DNA from: Candidatus Thermoplasmatota archaeon
GTDB lineage: Archaea > Thermoplasmatota > SW-10-69-26 > JACQPN01 > JAIVGT01
Reading direction: 5' to 3'
NCBI GenBank assembly: GCA_035541015.1
Contig: DATLFM010000019.1
Location: forward strand, 1 to 54,502
Length of the DNA: 54,502 nt
Each line of letters opens with the position of its first letter. Within the stretch, counting starts at the first letter, position 1. The notes beneath the pieces were generated by a model that did no database searches, was not told the DNA's origin, and saw nothing but the letters and a program-made list of their open reading frames with translations. Of the stretch, positions 24,000 to 31,811 are shown in pieces. The position numbers were made by a program, and so were the translations under genes.

Positions 24000-24923
24000 A
24001 TGCCACCCACTCGCGCGTTGCGCGCCTTTGAGGCCCTCGGCGTTTCGCTCGTTGTCCTTCTGGCGGGCTGCCTTGGCAACCAGGAACGTCCGGGCGGGCC
24101 TTCCGCAGACTCGAGCCCCGGCGAACCCGCAAGCCGCTTCGTCCACATCCACGGCGTGGCCGTCGATCCCGGCGACCCGACCGTCCTCTTCGTCGCGACG
24201 CACGCGGGCCTCATCCGCGGCACCAGCGGAGACCGGTGGGCCTACGTTGGCGCGGACCGCTCCGATTTCATGGGTTTCACGCTGCACCCAGACGACAATC
24301 AAACGGCGTGGTCGAGCGGGCATCCGGCCGGCGGCGGCAGCCAGGGCGTGCGGCAAACCACCGACGGCGGCCGGACTTGGAGGGTCGTCGCGCTGGGCGG
24401 GCAGGTGGACTGCCACGGCATGGCGGTCGCGCGCGCGAACCCGGACATCGTCTACTGCGCGCACAGCGGAACCGGCTTTTACCGGACCGCCAACCGGCAG
24501 GACTTCGAACGCGTGGCCACGAACGGGCTCGCCGAACCGGCGCTCGTCCTTGCCACGCCCGCCGCCGCGGAGAATACGGTGTACGCGGGCGGCCTCCACG
24601 GCTTGCAGCGCAGCACGGACCGAGGCACGACGTGGACCACCGTCGCCGGAGAAGGGCATGCGGTGACGGCGCTTGCCGCCCACCCGGAGGACGCCTCCGT
24701 GCTCTTCGCCTACTTCCTGCGGGCCGGCGGACTCCAGCGAAGCGAAGACGCTGGAGAGACCTGGATTCCCGCCGGAACCGGCCTCCCGGCGGATGCCGTC
24801 GTCACCGCGCTTGCGATCGACCCGTCCAATCCGGACAGCCTCTATGCGAGCGCCATCACGACGATCTGGCAAAGCGCGGATGGCGGCGCGAGCTGGCACG
24901 TCCTGCGGCGGGGCGACCCCTGA
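24000..24923 (+). CDS. Lipoprotein with Asp-box (BNR/sortilin-like) beta-propeller
   Basis: 307-residue exported protein. A hydrophobic leader ending in VLLAGCLGN forms a lipobox, so Cys near residue 22 is probably lipidated. The rest is a propeller with Asp-box repeats S/T-x-D-x-G-x-x-W seen four times: TTDGGRTW, STDRGTTW, SEDAGETW and SADGGASW. Such propellers occur in exo-sialidase-like and Vps10-like proteins, but no catalytic residues for a sialidase can be named here. An early VHIHGVAVDPGDP segment carries two His that could bind metal. ATG 24000 follows a 59-base gap; location between a cupredoxin and copper-storage genes hints at a surface role in copper or redox handling. Confidence 0.82.
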   Translation: MPPTRALRAFEALGVSLVVLLAGCLGNQERPGGPSADSSPGEPASRFVHIHGVAVDPGDPTVLFVATHAGLIRGTSGDRWAYVGADRSDFMGFTLHPDDNQTAWSSGHPAGGGSQGVRQTTDGGRTWRVVALGGQVDCHGMAVARANPDIVYCAHSGTGFYRTANRQDFERVATNGLAEPALVLATPAAAENTVYAGGLHGLQRSTDRGTTWTTVAGEGHAVTALAAHPEDASVLFAYFLRAGGLQRSEDAGETWIPAGTGLPADAVVTALAIDPSNPDSLYASAITTIWQSADGGASWHVLRRGDP

Positions 24924-25005
24924 CGAGCCCAGAATCCTCATCCGGCGCGCGGGCGGAATCGCCGGCGTCGGAACGCTTAAACCCGTCCGCGCGCGTGGAG
25001 CCTCG

Positions 25006-25314
25006 ATGCCCCATCGGCTCGAGCTCTTCAGCAGCGGCTGCCCGCTTTGCGTCTCGTTCCAGCGCGAGGTCGAGGTCGGCAAGTGCGGCCCGTGCGAGCT
25101 CGAGGTGATCGACGTGCGCGACCCCTCCGCCAAGCCCCGCATGGAAGCCTACGGCGTCCGCGTCGTCCCCACGCTTGTCGTCGACGCGGCGATCAAGGTC
25201 GAAGGGCGGCTCGACCAGCCGTGGATGTGCGGCGACGAGTTCTACGCCATGCTTGCGCAAAGGTATCCATTGGCCAACGCCAGGCTGAAGGAACGATCCG
25301 GCCCGACGCGCTGA
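25006..25314 (+). CDS. Small thioredoxin-fold protein with two CxxC motifs
   Basis: 102-residue cytoplasmic protein. The thioredoxin-fold active site is SSGCPLCVSF (Cys 12 and 15) and the cis-Pro loop is GVRVVPTLVV. A second pair, CGPC at residues 27-30, lies on the first helix, which is unusual and could bind metal or relay electrons. The C terminus contains WMCGDEFYAM. CTTAAAC centred near 24977 is 28 bases from ATG 25006, so the message is probably leaderless. It resembles small glutaredoxin-like proteins found near metal-resistance genes. Its neighbours suggest copper or redox housekeeping. Confidence 0.8.
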   Translation: MPHRLELFSSGCPLCVSFQREVEVGKCGPCELEVIDVRDPSAKPRMEAYGVRVVPTLVVDAAIKVEGRLDQPWMCGDEFYAMLAQRYPLANARLKERSGPTR

Positions 25315-25429
25315 CGACGGGACCCATCGCTTTCGGATGGATGTCCGGCACGCTACGCAAGGCGTCGACCAACGCGCGAGCCGCACCGTCGAACCTTACG
25401 TGCGCGGCGCCGCTGCCCGCCCGATCGCC

Positions 25430-25783
25430 ATGCCCACCCCGCAAACTCAGACGCTTGACCGCGAGATGCAGAACTGCCTGGACGCGTGCACCGACTGTTT
25501 CGAGACGTGCGAGCGCACGCTCGCCTATTGCCTCTCGAAGGGCGGCGACCACGCCCGGCCCGAGCACATCGCCCTGCTCATCGACTGCGCGCGCATCTGC
25601 GAGACCTCCGCGGGCTTCCTCGCCCGCGACTCGCCGCTCCACGGCGCGGTCTGCGGCGCGTGCGCGGAGGCGTGCGAGCGTTGCGCCGAGAGCTGCGAGC
25701 GGCTGGCCGACGACCCCGTGCTCAAGGAATGCGCCGACGTGTGCCGCAAGTGCGCCGCCTCGTGCCGCTCCATGGCCGGCTGA
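25430..25783 (+). CDS. Four-helix-bundle copper-storage protein (Csp/DUF326-like)
   Basis: 117 residues with 16 cysteines arranged on helices: NCLDACTDCFETC, DCARIC, VCGACAEACERCAESC and ECADVCRKCAASC. This Cys-lined four-helix bundle is the hallmark of Csp copper-storage proteins, which bind many Cu(I) ions inside the bundle. There is no signal peptide with start ATG 25430, so it would be a cytosolic Csp3-type store. A longer frame from 25337 adds 31 residues without family resemblance and is rejected. The gene sits in the copper region downstream of copA, its regulator and the cupredoxin. Confidence 0.9.
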   Translation: MPTPQTQTLDREMQNCLDACTDCFETCERTLAYCLSKGGDHARPEHIALLIDCARICETSAGFLARDSPLHGAVCGACAEACERCAESCERLADDPVLKECADVCRKCAASCRSMAG

Positions 25784-25794
25784 CGTGGCGCCGC

Positions 25795-26319
25795 CTACGC
25801 GCGCGCCGCGCCGGTCTCCTCGCGCTGCTTGCGCCAGCCGTACCGCGTGAGCCCGGCCGGCTTGTACACGTTCAGCAGCTGGACGAGGAGGAGGATCGCA
25901 AGCCCTCCCGCCGAGTGCGGCAGCGTCCCGGGAAGCGCGCGAAGCTCGTCGAAGGTCGTCGCGGGGTCGGCGGCGGTCGCCGCGAGCGCGCGGATGGTTC
26001 CCAGCTCCACCCAAAGCACGGCCACGGCCGCGACGGTCAAGAGGAGCGAGACGACGACCCAGTAGTGACGGAACAGCCCCCATCGCGTCCCGAGCGCAAG
26101 CAGGACGCCGGTCGCAAGCGCCGCCAGCGAAAGCGGGAGGATCACGTTCGACGCGACGAGTTCCATGGAAGCGTATGCCGCCCGAAGCGTCGATTCCTCG
26201 CCGCTCGTGGCCACCGCGACGTCGAGCGCGAGGTACGCGAGCACGGCGCCGATCCAGCCCACCGAGACGGTCAGGTGCGCGGAAAGGAGGAGCTTGCGCA
26301 GCGCCGGCGGTAGGATCAT
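25795..26319 (-). CDS. Four-helix membrane protein, DUF2269/CopD-like
   Basis: 174-residue membrane protein with about four helices, starting RKLLLSAHLTVSVGWIGAVLAYLALDV, where the His and Trp pattern matches CopD/DUF2269-like families and the protein at 8360-8863. Further helices are VILPLSLAALATGVLLAL, WVVVSLLLTVAAVAVLWV and AILLLVQLLNVY. ATG 26319 is used: it overlaps the upstream stop in an ATGA and the first helix follows closely, while the longer frame to 26475 runs through the upstream gene. Convergent with the Csp gene. Metal-related function is suggested by location only. Confidence 0.78.
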   Translation of the reverse strand: MILPPALRKLLLSAHLTVSVGWIGAVLAYLALDVAVATSGEESTLRAAYASMELVASNVILPLSLAALATGVLLALGTRWGLFRHYWVVVSLLLTVAAVAVLWVELGTIRALAATAADPATTFDELRALPGTLPHSAGGLAILLLVQLLNVYKPAGLTRYGWRKQREETGAARA

Positions 26320-26468
26320 GGCGAGTGCCCGCCGGACGGCGGCCCGTGCATCGCGGGGCCGTGGCCGGTGAGAAGGAGGGCGGCGACGACAAGCCCGGCG
26401 GCCAGCGCGACGAGCGCGAGCGCCTTCACCCAAACGGGAGCGCCCGGGTACTCCGCATCGCCTGGCAT
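26316..26468 (-). CDS. Small single-helix membrane protein, His-rich tail
   Basis: About 50 residues from ATG 26468: a short lead with YPGAPVWVK, one membrane helix (ALALVALAAGLVVAALLLTG) and a Gly/Pro/His tail (HGPAMHGPPSGGHSP) that could bind copper. The YPGAP-WVK plus helix plus HGP pattern resembles small bacterial membrane proteins that I recall near copper genes; this is memory, not a search. Two in-frame upstream ATGs (26528, 26546) lie inside the inverted repeats and are less likely starts. Its stop overlaps the start of the four-helix protein gene, so the two form an operon divergent from the thioredoxin-CcdA gene. Confidence 0.65.
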   Translation of the reverse strand: MPGDAEYPGAPVWVKALALVALAAGLVVAALLLTGHGPAMHGPPSGGHSP

Positions 26469-26513
26469 GAGCCAAGGATGCGCGGCGTCTCGAAAAAGGC
26501 TGCGAAAGACCTC

Positions 26514-26531
26514 GCGATGATCATTCATCGC
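26514..26531. promoter_or_regulatory. Operator-like inverted repeat, copy 1 (GCGATGA-TCAT-TCATCGC)
   Basis: Perfect seven-base arms around TCAT. It is followed 22 bases on, start to start, by a second copy, so both face the same side of the helix. The pair lies between two divergent operons and next to the TATA element at 26582-26589. Confidence 0.65.
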
Positions 26532-26535
26532 AACT

Positions 26536-26553
26536 GCGATGATCATTCATCGC
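26536..26553. promoter_or_regulatory. Operator-like inverted repeat, copy 2
   Basis: Same 18-base sequence as copy 1. It ends about 30 bases upstream of the TATA element reading toward the thioredoxin-CcdA gene, a position suited to an activator. For the leftward operon, whose TATA would be TTTAAATA on the minus strand, the same sites lie just past the predicted start, suited to a repressor. Confidence 0.65.
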
Positions 26554-26581
26554 ACGCCTTGGCAAGATCGTCACGACAATC

Positions 26582-26589
26582 TATTTAAA
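26582..26589. promoter_or_regulatory. TATA element between divergent redox/membrane-protein operons
   Basis: TATTTAAA on the plus strand (TTTAAATA on the minus). Rightward transcription would start near 26610, just before GGAGG at 26612-26616 and ATG 26622. The near-symmetric box could also drive the leftward small-membrane-protein operon. Confidence 0.65.
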
Positions 26590-26621
26590 GCGACCTTTCC
26601 ACTGCCCGCCCGGAGGCTTGC

Positions 26622-28757
26622 ATGCCGCTCAGTCGCCTCGCCGTCACGCTCCTCGTCTCGGTTCTCCTCGTCGGTGCCATTCCGGCGGGCGGCCACCACA
26701 GTGAGACGCTTGCCATGGACGGGGGCGTCCCCCTCTACGCCGGCTCCGGCGGCTCGCTTGCCGTCGCCCCGCCTGCCGATTCCGCCCTTGCCTTCGACGG
26801 AGTCTCCGGCCTCTCGCCGCTTGGCGGCGGCGCAACCTGGCAGGAGATCGCCACGTTTGCGACCGCGCCCCTTGCGGCGCCCCTTTCCGTGAACGGCCCC
26901 CTGCACGCGGCCGTCGTCGCGCAGAGCCGCAACCCCATCCAGCGCGAGACCCAATTCCAACTCGAGTTCGTCTCCGGCGGCCAGACGCTCGCGACGGTCG
27001 TCACGCAGACCATGGCGCTCATGAACCACCCGATGGAGTGGCTCGGCCAGGCGCCGGCGGACTTCGTCGTCCCCGCCGAGGGGTCGCTTTCCGTCACGCT
27101 GCGCGTGAAGACGCTGGGCGGAGGCGGCGAGATCCTGCTTGGCAAGGAAGGCACGCGGTTGCTCCTTCCCGGCTCGCTCCTGTCCGCGCGCCTGGAAGGG
27201 GTGGACGTGCGCGGCGGGATCGTGCACGCCCGCGGCGTGGTGGACGCGCCTTTTGGCGGTGCCACGGTGGACCGCGCCGTCGTGCACGCGATGGGACCCT
27301 TCGGAAGCGAGGAGTCCGCGCGCGCGGCGGAGATGGACGGCAGCGTTCCCATGCTGGGCATGGACGCGCCGCTTCGGCTGCTCGACGCCGAGGGCGGCCG
27401 CGCGCTCGAGTGGGAGTGGGACGCCCGCGGCGTGAGGCCCGGGCACTACCAGGTCATGCTCATGGCCAAGGACGTGACGGGCGCGTGGGTGCACGCCATC
27501 GGCGTCGTCCAGATCCGCGAGACCAACGCGCTCGCCGACGTCTTCGGAGGAATCGCCGAGGCGCTCGGGCTCATCGTGAAGCCGAGCCCCGCGCCCGACT
27601 TCACGGTCCGCACGAGCGACGGCGAGGTGATCCGGCTCTCGGACCTTCGCGGCAAGGTCGTCGTGCTCGACTTCATGGCCACGTGGTGCGTGGCGTGCAA
27701 GAAGCTCATCCCGCCGCTCAAGCAGATGGACGCCAAGTACGGCGACGACGAGATCGTCATCCTGGGCATCGACATCGACCTCACCGAGGACGACGCGATG
27801 CTCAACGAGTACCGCGTGAAGTACGGCACGACGTGGCGCTACGCCATGGACACGGACAAGCTCGCGGACAAGTACGGCGTGTCGGAGATGCCCAAGGTCG
27901 TGTGGATCAACAAGAAGGGCGAGGTGAGCCACGTGATGACGGGCGCGCCCTCGTTCAACGAGTTCGACGCGACCTACAAGGCGTCGGCGGCCGGCGTCGT
28001 CACCGTCTCCTCGGCCGGCGGCGGCTCGGGCTTCCTCGTGCTTGCGTTCCTCGCGGGCGTCTCGGGCTTCTTCAGCCCGTGCGCGTTCCCGCTCCTTCCC
28101 GGCTACATGAGCTACTACCTCGGAAAGCAGAGGCCCGACGCGGCGCTCGACGCCAACGCCCGCAGGCGCGCCGTGCGCAAGGCCGCCGTGGGCGGCACGC
28201 TTGCGGCGGTGGGCATCGTGCTCGTGTACCTCATCGTGGGCGGTGTGATCGCGCTCACGGGCAACGTCGTCAAGGAGTACGTGGCCTACCTTGGCCCCAT
28301 CGTGGCCGTCTCGCTAGTCGTGCTTGGCTTTGTGATGCTGACGAGCTGGACGCTTCCGACGTACCGGATCGGCCAGGCGCTGGGACCGCTCTCGCGCGCC
28401 GTTCGCTCGAAGTCGATCGAGGGCCAGGAGGGCAGCAACCTCGGCCTGTTCGCCTACGGCGTGGGCTACGGCTCGGCGAGCCTGGGGTGCCACGCGCCGC
28501 TGTTCATCGCCGTCGTCCTGGGGGCGCTCCTCGTGGGCGGCTTCGTCGCGGCGCTCACCGCCTTTGCGCTCTACGGGCTTGGCATGGCCGTCTTCATGGT
28601 GGGCGTGACGGTCGCGCTCGGCTACACGCAGGGCGCCTTCGTGAAGCGCCTGCGCAACGCGATGCCGCTCATCAAGAAGGTGAGCGCGATCGTGCTCATC
28701 GTCGTCGGCGTGTACCTCACGTGGTACTACACGATGCCGCTTCTGGGCGGCTATTGA
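26622..28757 (+). CDS. Secreted domain-thioredoxin-CcdA fusion (thiol reductant exporter)
   Basis: 711 residues. Signal peptide (LAVTLLVSVLLVGAIPAGG), an extracytoplasmic beta-rich region (about 25-315), a TlpA-like thioredoxin domain (about 325-450; TWCVACKKL near 356, cis-Pro in SEMPKVVWI), then a CcdA/DsbD membrane domain of about six helices (about 468-711). CcdA cysteines are in FFSPCAFPLLPGY and ASLGCHAPLF. CcdA moves electrons from cytoplasmic thioredoxin across the membrane; here the acceptor is fused on its N-terminal side, whereas DsbD carries its thioredoxin at the C terminus. It could thus reduce the five array proteins at 13.5-18.9 kb. GGAGG five bases before ATG 26622 fixes the start. 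Two tandem inverted repeats lie upstream. Confidence 0.93.
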   Translation: MPLSRLAVTLLVSVLLVGAIPAGGHHSETLAMDGGVPLYAGSGGSLAVAPPADSALAFDGVSGLSPLGGGATWQEIATFATAPLAAPLSVNGPLHAAVVAQSRNPIQRETQFQLEFVSGGQTLATVVTQTMALMNHPMEWLGQAPADFVVPAEGSLSVTLRVKTLGGGGEILLGKEGTRLLLPGSLLSARLEGVDVRGGIVHARGVVDAPFGGATVDRAVVHAMGPFGSEESARAAEMDGSVPMLGMDAPLRLLDAEGGRALEWEWDARGVRPGHYQVMLMAKDVTGAWVHAIGVVQIRETNALADVFGGIAEALGLIVKPSPAPDFTVRTSDGEVIRLSDLRGKVVVLDFMATWCVACKKLIPPLKQMDAKYGDDEIVILGIDIDLTEDDAMLNEYRVKYGTTWRYAMDTDKLADKYGVSEMPKVVWINKKGEVSHVMTGAPSFNEFDATYKASAAGVVTVSSAGGGSGFLVLAFLAGVSGFFSPCAFPLLPGYMSYYLGKQRPDAALDANARRRAVRKAAVGGTLAAVGIVLVYLIVGGVIALTGNVVKEYVAYLGPIVAVSLVVLGFVMLTSWTLPTYRIGQALGPLSRAVRSKSIEGQEGSNLGLFAYGVGYGSASLGCHAPLFIAVVLGALLVGGFVAALTAFALYGLGMAVFMVGVTVALGYTQGAFVKRLRNAMPLIKKVSAIVLIVVGVYLTWYYTMPLLGGY

Positions 28758-28764
28758 GGCGACC

Positions 28765-30837
28765 ATGGCCTCTCGACGAAGGTCGGCCGGCGTGCTCGTC
28801 GCGCTTCTTGCGGCGCCCTTGCTTGCCGGCTGCCTTGGGCCCGAGCCCGTCGAGCCGGCGGAGGCGCCGGGTGCGACCCCGCTCGACCTTGCAAGCCTTA
28901 CGCTTCCGGCGGGCGCCTTCGTCGAGGCGACCGCGCGCGGCGCGCTCGTCACGCTGCGCGACGTGCCGCTTCCCTTCGAGCAGCGCTTCACGATCCCGGA
29001 GGGCGTCACGCTCGTTCGCCTGACGGCCGCGGTGCCCGAGGGACTGCCGATCCTCACCCACATGCGGAACGCGGACACGGACCGTCGACGCTGCAATGCG
29101 AACCCCGTCGAGGACGGCTGGGCCCCGCGTCTCTCCGTCCATTCGTGCTCGGCGCTCACGGCGGTGGACGATCTGCCCGCCGAGTGGGTCCTGCGGGCCT
29201 GGAGCGCGCGGGCACCGAGCGCCCATTGGCTCACGATCGAGCTCGTCACGGCGCCGGTCGACGGGCTTGCGGCGCTTCTCGACCTCGACGCCCTCGCGAA
29301 GCCCGTGCACGATCTCCTGCCGACCGAGGAGGTGTGGATCGAGGCGCACGACGGCGCGAGGCTGTACGCGCAGCTCACGCGGCCCGCCGTCGACGGTCCC
29401 GTGCCCGTCATCGTCAGCTCGAGCCCGTACAACGGGCCCCAGCACGCGGCCGGGAATCCCAGCATGTGGGCGTACTTCGTGAAGGATTGGGCCAAGCGCG
29501 GCTACGCCGTGCTGTCGGCCGACGTGCGCGGGACCGGCAGGTCCACTGGATGCATGGAGGTATGGGGGCCCAACGAGCAGCGGGACCAGGCCATGCTTGT
29601 CGAGTGGGCCGCCGCGCAGTCCTGGAGCGACGGCAACGTCGGCTTCTACGGCCAGTCCTACGTCGGAACCACGCCCACGCAGGCGGCCGTCCTGGCGCCC
29701 CCCGCGCTGAAGGCGATCATCGCCGTCGCGCCCGTCATCAACGCCTACGACGACTGGCACTTCGGCGGCGTCCCCAACGGCGAGAACGTCGGAAGCCCGA
29801 TCGGCTACCAGTCGGGCACCGGTTTTCTCGAGAACGTCGAGCCCGCCAGGCCGCAATACCTCGCAACAAACGCGGTCTCCGGGTTCTGCGACCCCGCGCT
29901 CACCGCGCGCGCCAACGATCCGCGCGCGATCTACGACGCCTTCTACGCGGAGCGGAACTTCTCCGCTCGCGCCAAGGACGTTCGCGCGGCCGTCCTCTAC
30001 ACGCAAGGCTTCGAGGACACGAACGTCAAGAGCACGATGGCCGTGCACTGGTTCCACGCGCTGCCCGGTCCCAAGCTCGGGCTGTTTGGCCACTGGGCCC
30101 ACCAGCACCCCGCGCGGCCGGACCAGGAGGTCCTCTTCCTCGCGTGGATGGAGCAGCATCTCAAGGGCAAAGCGGTCGGGGTGGACCGTCTCCCGAACGC
30201 CGACCTTCTCACGAACGCGGGCACGCACCGGTTCGCCGACGCGTGGCCGCCCCGCCCCGGCGACGAAGGCGTGCGCACCGATCGTCTGCACGCCGACTTC
30301 GCGGCGGGCGCGCTCTCGCCCCGCCCCGCGTCGGGGTCCGCGCGCGTCCTGTCGACGCCCACGCCCCTGTCGCTTCCGGCGCTGCAGCCCGCTTTGCCTT
30401 CGCTTGCGCTCGAAGGCTCGGCGGTCGACGGGCTTGCCCTCTCCGGCACGCCGCACCTTCGCCTGAAGGTCTCGCTCGAAGGCGCGCGCAACGCCCACGT
30501 GGCCGCCTACCTCTACGAGGTCGAGCCCCAAGGGCGGGCCACGCTTGTCACCTTCGGCATGTTCAACCTCGCGCATCACCGCGGGCACGACCGCTACGAG
30601 CCCCTGTCGCCCGGGCAGACCGTCGAGGTGAGCCTGCCGATGCTCCCGACGGAATACGTGTTCGCCCGGGGGAACGCCCTGCGGCTTGTCGTGCGCGCGG
30701 CCCACCACGACGATTGGTTCCTGGTGCAGCCGGGAGAGCCGGGCGTCATCGTCCTGCACGCCGACGGCACGGCGCTCGAGCTTCCGGTGGCCGACGGCGA
30801 CCTCTACCGGCCGCTGCCCGAAAGCGCGCGCCTGTGA
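28765..30837 (+). CDS. CocE/NonD-family alpha/beta hydrolase lipoprotein (X-Pro dipeptidase-like)
   Basis: 690-residue exported hydrolase. The leader ends in APLLAGCLGP, a lipobox. The catalytic domain shows SSSPYNGP, the nucleophile elbow GQSYVG, the acid Asp in QGFEDTNVKS and His in FGHWAHQH; the C-terminal half (about 480-690) is the jelly-roll domain of this family (PHLRLKVSLEG, EYVFARGNALRLVV). The family includes cocaine esterase, alpha-amino-acid ester hydrolases and X-Pro dipeptidyl peptidases, so the substrate may be peptides or esters. ATG 28765 lies seven bases after the thioredoxin-CcdA stop and may be co-transcribed. Two Cys close together (RRRCNANP, VHSCSAL) could form a disulfide. 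Confidence 0.9.
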   Translation: MASRRRSAGVLVALLAAPLLAGCLGPEPVEPAEAPGATPLDLASLTLPAGAFVEATARGALVTLRDVPLPFEQRFTIPEGVTLVRLTAAVPEGLPILTHMRNADTDRRRCNANPVEDGWAPRLSVHSCSALTAVDDLPAEWVLRAWSARAPSAHWLTIELVTAPVDGLAALLDLDALAKPVHDLLPTEEVWIEAHDGARLYAQLTRPAVDGPVPVIVSSSPYNGPQHAAGNPSMWAYFVKDWAKRGYAVLSADVRGTGRSTGCMEVWGPNEQRDQAMLVEWAAAQSWSDGNVGFYGQSYVGTTPTQAAVLAPPALKAIIAVAPVINAYDDWHFGGVPNGENVGSPIGYQSGTGFLENVEPARPQYLATNAVSGFCDPALTARANDPRAIYDAFYAERNFSARAKDVRAAVLYTQGFEDTNVKSTMAVHWFHALPGPKLGLFGHWAHQHPARPDQEVLFLAWMEQHLKGKAVGVDRLPNADLLTNAGTHRFADAWPPRPGDEGVRTDRLHADFAAGALSPRPASGSARVLSTPTPLSLPALQPALPSLALEGSAVDGLALSGTPHLRLKVSLEGARNAHVAAYLYEVEPQGRATLVTFGMFNLAHHRGHDRYEPLSPGQTVEVSLPMLPTEYVFARGNALRLVVRAAHHDDWFLVQPGEPGVIVLHADGTALELPVADGDLYRPLPESARL

Positions 30838-30845
30838 GTTTCCGC

Positions 30846-31811
30846 TCAGCGGAACTTCCGCGCGAGGACCGCCGCGCCCACCGCGCCGGCGTCGTCGCCA
30901 AGCTCCGCCGGGACCACGCGCACCGACTCGCGCGAGGCGGGGAGCGCCCGCTCCTCCACCGCGCGCGCGACGGCGCCCACGAGGCGCGGCAAGCCCACGA
31001 CGACGCCGCCGCCCACGATGAGGATCTGCGGATTGAACGCGTTGACAAGGCCCACGCAGGCGGCCGACAGGGCCTCGGCGGCGTCGTCGACGACGCGCCG
31101 GGCCAAAGGGTCGCCGTCGTGGTCGGCGCGCGCGACAAGAGCGCTCGTCACGGCCGCCGGGTCGCCGCCGGCAAGGTCGAGCAGGAGCTTCCCGGCCCGG
31201 GAGTCGGCCGCGGCCATCTGCATGGCGCGGCGTGCGATCGCCCATCCGCCCGCGTAGGCTTCGACGCACCCGCGTCCCCCGCAGCTGCACGCGGCCCCGC
31301 CCACGGCCACAGGCACGTGGCCAAGCTCGCCTGCAAGCCCGGAGACGCCCTGCAGCAGCCGTCCGCCGGAGACGACGCCGCCGCCGATTCCGGTCCCCAC
31401 GTACACGCAGACGAGGTCCTCGGCGCCGCGTCCGGCGCCGTGGTTCCACTCGCCAAGCGTGGCCGCACGCACGTCGTTTGCGAGCACGACGGGAAGCCCC
31501 GTCCGCGCGCGAAGCTTCTCGCCGAACGGAACGTCCCGCCAGCCGAGGTTGGGGGCGAAGCGGACGACGCCCTTGTCCGCGTCGACCTGCCCGGCCACGC
31601 CCACGCCAAGGCCCGCCGGTGGGACGTCGGATTTCGAGCGGACGCGGTCGACGCATTCCGACACAACGGCGGCGACGCGCTCGGGCGGACGCTCGTCGCC
31701 CAGCGCTTGCCGTTCGGCGGCAAGGATGCGGCCGTCCGGAGCGACGAGTGCGGCGCGCACGTTGGTCGCCCCGACGTCCACGCCGACGGTGGGCGCGTCA
31801 CGGGCGGTCAA
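30846..31811 (-). CDS. ROK-family sugar kinase, probable glucokinase
   Basis: 321 residues. N-terminal phosphate loop VGVDVGATNVRAAL, substrate segment GVAGQVDADKG, catalytic LANDVRAATLGEW, YVGTGIGGGV, GELGHVPV and the ROK zinc motif CSCGGRGCVEAYAG. ROK enzymes phosphorylate glucose or related hexoses. TTG 31811 is used as start because it overlaps the GH57 stop (TTGA) and puts the phosphate loop ten residues in, as expected. Last gene of the GH15-GT4-GH57-kinase operon, so it would capture glucose released by the glucoamylase. Convergent with the hydrolase gene, with eight bases between. Confidence 0.9.
   Translation of the reverse strand: MTARDAPTVGVDVGATNVRAALVAPDGRILAAERQALGDERPPERVAAVVSECVDRVRSKSDVPPAGLGVGVAGQVDADKGVVRFAPNLGWRDVPFGEKLRARTGLPVVLANDVRAATLGEWNHGAGRGAEDLVCVYVGTGIGGGVVSGGRLLQGVSGLAGELGHVPVAVGGAACSCGGRGCVEAYAGGWAIARRAMQMAAADSRAGKLLLDLAGGDPAAVTSALVARADHDGDPLARRVVDDAAEALSAACVGLVNAFNPQILIVGGGVVVGLPRLVGAVARAVEERALPASRESVRVVPAELGDDAGAVGAAVLARKFR

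Noticed and set aside
26518-26589. Short plus-strand frame starting MIIHRN inside the inverted repeats
   Set aside because: It consists of the repeat sequence itself and ends at the TATA element; no sign of coding.
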